Below, piece by piece: positions 51,397 to 64,000 of a stretch of 64,000 nt of DNA. The notes beneath the pieces were generated by a model, which had not been told where the DNA came from, made no database searches, and worked only from the letters and a program-made list of their open reading frames with translations. The stretch is from positions 847,001-911,000 of the forward strand of contig JAFMOC010000078.1 in NCBI GenBank assembly GCA_019802505.1, read 5' to 3'. The stretch's first letter is position 1. Each line of letters begins with the position of its first letter. The translations under genes and the position numbers were made by a program. The DNA is from Corydoras sp. C115. Lineage: Eukaryota > Chordata > Actinopteri > Siluriformes > Callichthyidae.

Positions 51397-51561
51397 TGTT
51401 GTGTTGTGCTATTATATTGAAAGGACTGAAGGGGGAGTTGTAATTGTATGATTAAGATGTTATGTATGAAAGGGATGAAGAAGAATAAAGAAACGAAGTA
51501 ATGGAGTTGAGATACATCTGATGCCTCGTGTCATCATTTCTGCTAATATAAATACACCACA
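51397..51561 (+). repeat. 3' LTR
   Basis: 165 bp, same ends as the 5' LTR and no difference found by eye. Followed by the CATAC duplication at 51562-51566 and then Tc1 transposase sequence. Confidence 0.95.
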
Positions 51562-51867
51562 CATACTCTTTCCATTTCCGGATGATGGATTGAACAGTGC
51601 TCCGTGAGATGTTCAAAGCTTTGGAAATCTTTTTATAACCTAAGCCTGCTTTAAACTTCTCCAAAACCATATTCCTAACCTGTCTGGTGTGTTCTTTGGA
51701 CTTCATGATGCTGTTTGCTCCCCAATATTCTCTTAACCAACATCTGAAGCCGTCACGGAGCAGCTGTATTTGTACTGAGATTAGATTACACACAGGTGGA
51801 CCCTTTTGAGTCATTAGCACTCATCAGGCAACTTCTGAATGCAATTGGTTGCACTCAGGGAAAAGGG

Positions 51868-52077
51868 GGCTGAATACTTTTGCACGTCGCACTTTTCAGT
51901 TTTTTATTTGTAAAAAAAATGTTGATTCATGTATAATTTTCCTTCCACTTCACAATTGTATACCACTTTGTGTTGGTCTTTCACATTAAATTCCAGTGAA
52001 ATATATTTATGTTTGTGGTTGTAATGTGACAAAATATGGAAAAGTTCAAGGGGTATGAATACTTTTGCAACCCACTG
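51868..52077 (-). repeat. Tc1 right inverted repeat
   Basis: Reverse complement of the left repeat, ending AATACTTTTGCAACCCACTG next to the TA duplication. TATCTGCCCAGC follows, which is SINE-V sequence. Confidence 0.93.
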
Positions 52078-52097
52078 TATCTGCCCAGCACCCGACA

Positions 52098-52200
52098 TAT
52101 ATGTGTATATGCGATATCTTAATAATCCCAGCAGTCCTAATAAAAAAACTGTCCTTAATGTGGAAACTGGAGACATGTGGGTGTGTAGCAGACACACGGA
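52098..52200 (+). repeat. dispersed repeat D
   Basis: CCCAGCAGTCCTAATAAAAAAACTG followed by GTCCTTAATGTGGAAACTGG and GAGACATGTGGG; the GTCCTTAATGTG part is missing from the 44.1-kb copy. Confidence 0.6.
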
Positions 52201-52202
52201 TT

Positions 52203-52583
52203 GTTTGTGTGTGTGTGTGTGTGAGTGAGTCTGTGCCCAGTGATATTGGTGCCCTGTCTTGGGTATATCTGCCCAGTGCCTGACATGTTCTTTCCTGGAT
52301 GGGCATGGGGAACCTCCATCCCAAAATATTGCATATATATATATGGTTCAAATTCCAAATCTGGGTGAAGTTTCCATGTTCTCCCCGTGTCCGCGTCGGT
52401 TTCCTCCAGGTGCTCCGGTTTTCTCCCACAGTCCAAAGTCAGTTGAATTCTCCAAATTGCCCCATATAGAGTGTGTTTGACTGAGTGAATGAGTCTGTCC
52501 TGGGTCTATCTGAAACGTTCTCCCCTGGATGGGCATGGGGAACCCCCTTGCGACCCTAGTGGAGGATAAAGCAGAAGATAATG
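52203..52583 (+). mobile_element. two SINE-V partial copies, plus
   Basis: 52203-52322 is a 3' fragment from a (GT)n run to GGATGGGCATGGGGAACC. 52344-52583 starts at a B-box-like GGTTCAAATTCC, lacks the GCCCTGTCC-to-GCCCG stretch, and ends GCAGAAGATAATGTG running into TATG repeats. Confidence 0.8.
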
Positions 52584-52595
52584 TGTGTATGTATG

Positions 52596-52676
<81 letters not shown>

Positions 52677-52824
52677 ATAGTGTGTGTGTGCAATATCTTC
52701 ATAATCACAGAAGTCCTAATAAAAAACTGTCCTTAGTGTGGAAACAGGGGACATGTAGGTATGTCTCCTACTTATCTTAATGTTCCTGAATGAATAGCAC
52801 ATTCAAAGGTTTACTGTCTTCCAG

Positions 52825-52895
<71 letters not shown>

Positions 52896-52900
52896 CTGTA
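52584..52900. repeat. TA/TG/CA microsatellites with repeat D
   Basis: (TATG)n then (TA)n at 52600-52668, repeat D at about 52690-52825, (CA)n at 52826-52866 and (TA)n at 52867-52895. Confidence 0.85.
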
Positions 52901-53149
52901 TACATTTTATGATCTGTAATATGTAATATATATTACGGACAATATTAATTGCTGATAATAATAAAAATATTACAAATACTGAAAAGAATGAAAACAAGCC
53001 AATCACAGTTATAGATAAGTGACGCAATATGAAAATATATATATATAAAAAAAAATATATATATATATATATAATGTGCAATACCGTGGAAAACGTGTAG
53101 GTATATACGTATGTAAAAGTGTCCAGTAAGTGGAGGTGATCTAAAGTGA

Positions 53150-53645
53150 GATGGTCATGTGTCTACTTTTATACTAAAGCAATAAGGTATGAGAGGGTGT
53201 GCATTATTGTGAATAAATCATGGGAAAGAGGTGTTATTAGTCACAATGCACAGTGGAGTACAGTTACACCTCTTTCCCAAGATTTATTTACAATAATCCA
53301 GAACCTTGAGTGTCTTATTGCTTTTATAAAATACTTACAAGCATGCTATTAAAAAAATTAATTATAATTTAATTAATAATTTTGTTAATTGAAAGCAAAA
53401 TCATTAATCTAGTCTGGTTTTTAAAGTGAACGCTGATTGCTGAGTAACAGGACACGTTTGTCTAACAACTGTCATCTAGTGGTCAAATTACAGAATGCAG
53501 TTTACGAACAAATATTGGGAAAATAATGTATCGTATATCACACATTAATACAAATGTAAAGCAGTGTGTGTTATTGTCAATAATGTCACGGCTGGACAAA
53601 CGGCTCAGCCGATCAGATTTAAGGGCCGAGACTACCTGTTTAAAA
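53150..53645 (+). repeat. family M repeat, single copy
   Basis: GAGAGGGTGTGCATTATTGTGAATAAATC, GTGGAGTACAGTTACACCTC, CAGAACCTTGAGTGTCTTAT and the right end GGCTCAGCCGATCAGATTTAAGG. The left inverted end is not recognisable. Confidence 0.65.
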
Positions 53646-54114
53646 CTTTTGTATGTATGCCATGTGTTGTGTTTTTTGTCAGGTACACAAGCCAAGTGTT
53701 TTATAGCTCAATAAAGAGAATTCAGAAAGTAATAAATGTTTTATAAGTTTCATCTCATTTCCTCTCATTCATTTATGTCGTACAGCAATTTTATTATTAT
53801 TATTCAGCACAGTATATACACAGGATAATTGTTATTATATATACAATCAGCTTCATGCTCAACACAAAAAATCTCCATGCCCATATAAAGCATTATTTTA
53901 AAAAAAATCTGAATGAAAACAATAGTTATGTCAATGAAATAAAATAATTACCAGTAAACATTTTAAATCGGAATCGGTGTTTCTTCAAATTAAATGTTTC
54001 GACGTTTTCCCAGGTTGTCTTGGCAAGAAGGAGTTTCTCAGTCACTCTGTAAAATTAAACCATGTTATTATGCAATTTCATACACTTTATTGGAGATGTC
54101 TTAAATCCTGCACT
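53646..54114. other. ptges3l 3' flank
   Basis: No further gene recognised. On the minus strand this would hold the ptges3l 3' UTR. It is A/T-rich, and a (TTA) run lies near 53791. Confidence 0.4.
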
Positions 54115-63342
<9,228 letters not shown>

Positions 63343-63398
63343 CTGTAAATAAGAGAGAAAATGCCAAAAATGAACCTTTAAGACACGTCAATGGCATT

Positions 63399-63702
63399 AT
63401 CATTCATTTATTCATTTTCTTCCATTTAATCCTTTATTAAGGTCATGGGGGGGGGGGGGGGTTCCCAGTGCTCATCCAGGGGAGAATGTTTCACCAATCT
63501 ACAGCTGGGCACACACCATATGGGGCAATTTGGAGAATTCAATTGACCTTGATCCATGTTTTTGGACTGTGGGAGGACACCGGGGAACCCGGAGAAACCC
63601 ATGCGGTCAAGGGGAGAACATGGAAACTCCACCCAGATTGGGATTCGAACCTGGAATCCCCAGTGCAGAGAGGCGAACGTATTAACCACTCAGCGCCACC
63701 CT
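63399..63702 (-). mobile_element. SINE-V, minus, internal deletion
   Basis: Tail ATTCATTTATTCATTTTCTTCC, a 14-G run at 63447-63461, GATACACCCAGGACAGGGCG deleted, head GTATTAACCACTCAGCGCCACCC. Begins 57 bp upstream (gene sense) of the ptges3l exon 63229-63342. Confidence 0.85.
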
Positions 63703-63748
63703 TTTGAAGGTTTTATTGCAAAGTATTTAAATAATTTTAACTATTGCA

Positions 63749-64000
63749 CGGCATGGTGGCTTAGTGGTTAGCACGTTCGCCTCTCAGCACTAGGGATTCT
63801 TGGTTCGAATCCCCATCTGGGTGGAGTTTCCATGTTCTCCCCGTGTCCGCGTGGGTTTCCTCCAGGTTCTCTGGTTTCCTCCCACAGTCCAAAACCATGG
63901 ATCAAGTCCATTGAATTCTCCAAATTGCCCCATATAGAGTGTGTTTGTGTGAGTGAGTGTGTGCCCAGTGATAGATTGGCGCCCTGTCCTGGGTGTATCT
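63749..64000 (+). mobile_element. SINE-V, plus, cut by window end
   Basis: GCACGGCATGGTGGCTTAGTGG head, intact B box, core and GT segment; the sequence ends in CTGGGTGTATCT. Confidence 0.9.

Larger units (their letters stand above)
47046..51561 (+). mobile_element. Ty3/gypsy LTR retrotransposon (mag-like), 4,516 bp
   Basis: Two 165-bp LTRs (TG...CA ends), a tRNA-Ser-type primer site, gag with zinc knuckles, then protease, RT, RNase H and integrase in Ty3/gypsy order; no envelope gene. Inserted antisense to, and inside, a Tc1 transposase gene. The internal region has at least four in-frame TAA stops and two or more frame changes, so this copy is not autonomous. Mag assignment rests on the primer type and short LTRs and is tentative. 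Confidence 0.93.
46166..51706 (-). pseudogene. Tc1 transposase, interrupted by LTR element insertion
   Basis: The N-terminal part is at 51567-51706 (start MKSKEHTRQVRN; helix-turn-helix-like GYKKISKALNISRSTVQSII). The rest is at 46166-47045: GRPPKLTGRTRRS, the second DNA-binding region, then the DDE catalytic core with SDETKIE, QQDNDPKH and NPIENLW. The two pieces total 1,020 nt, a multiple of three (339 codons plus stop), and I see no other frameshift or stop. The insertion lies after a KWKEY motif and is therefore the only visible lesion. The protein would bind the inverted repeats and cut and paste at TA sites. Confidence 0.93.
45948..52077 (-). mobile_element. Tc1-like transposon, split by an LTR retrotransposon
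   Basis: Starts CAGTGGGTTGCAAAAGTATT and ends with its reverse complement. The inverted repeats are about 210 bp each (45948-46159 and 51868-52077) and nearly identical. Flanked by the TA target duplication of Tc1/mariner elements (45946-45947, 52078-52079). The inner part of each repeat repeats GCAAAAGTATTCA, fitting an IR/DR arrangement. Without the LTR insert it would be about 1.6 kb, the usual Tc1 size. Confidence 0.95.

Noticed and set aside
47046..51561. Endogenous retrovirus
   Set aside because: There is no envelope region, the LTRs are short, and the order and motifs are those of a Ty3/gypsy retrotransposon.

Overview
This is intron-containing vertebrate nuclear DNA, almost certainly from a teleost fish. 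Three single-copy vertebrate loci can be read exon by exon with GT..AG junctions: aarsd1 (+, 2103-16999), two glucose-6-phosphatase catalytic subunit genes in head-to-head orientation (-, 22186-28566 and +, 34396-42950), and the 3' part of ptges3l (-, 54115-63342, 5' end beyond the window). Fish are indicated by the local g6pc1 duplication, a Tc1 transposon with ~210-bp inverted repeats, a Ty3/gypsy element of mag type, and dense tRNA-derived SINEs. An otophysan (catfish/characin-like) fish is my guess from SINE type only; I cannot name the species.

Layout. 1-2100: repeats and the aarsd1 5' flank. 2103-17230: aarsd1, 12 coding exons; intron 1 (6.4 kb) holds a 1.3-kb expanded minisatellite and a tandem array of an A/T-rich repeat. 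17.2-22.1 kb: SINEs and minus-strand LINE fragments. 22.2-28.6 kb: g6pc1 copy A. 28.6-34.4 kb: shared intergenic region with two candidate promoters. 34.4-43 kb: g6pc1 copy B. 43-45.9 kb: TA microsatellites and SINEs. 45.95-52.08 kb: a Tc1-like element split by a complete Ty3/gypsy LTR retrotransposon. 52-54 kb: repeats. 54.1-63.3 kb: ptges3l 3' exons separated by SINE-filled introns.

The dominant feature is one SINE family, called SINE-V here. It has a tRNA-like head with a Pol III A box (TGGCTTAGTGG) and B box (GGTTCGAATCC). It then has a conserved core containing TTTCCTCCCACAGTCC (resembling the V-SINE core as I remember it), a GT-rich segment, and a GATAATGAATGA-type tail. About 75 full or partial copies lie in 64 kb, in both orientations, many with 10-14 bp target-site duplications (TSDs). 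Most short open frames in the window are this SINE read in various frames and are not genes. Other repeats: three further tRNA-like SINE families (B, C, E), L2-like LINE tails, hAT-type MITEs, an A/T-rich palindromic MITE (family M), and long TA/CA microsatellites.

Gene functions: Aarsd1 is a cytosolic editing enzyme for mis-acylated tRNA-Ala. The two G6pc proteins are ER-membrane glucose-6-phosphatases for gluconeogenesis and glycogenolysis. Ptges3l is a p23-like protein. They share a neighbourhood, as their orthologues do on human chromosome 17q21, but do not form an operon-like unit. All exon boundaries were set by reading splice sites against remembered family sequences; no alignment or database search was run.
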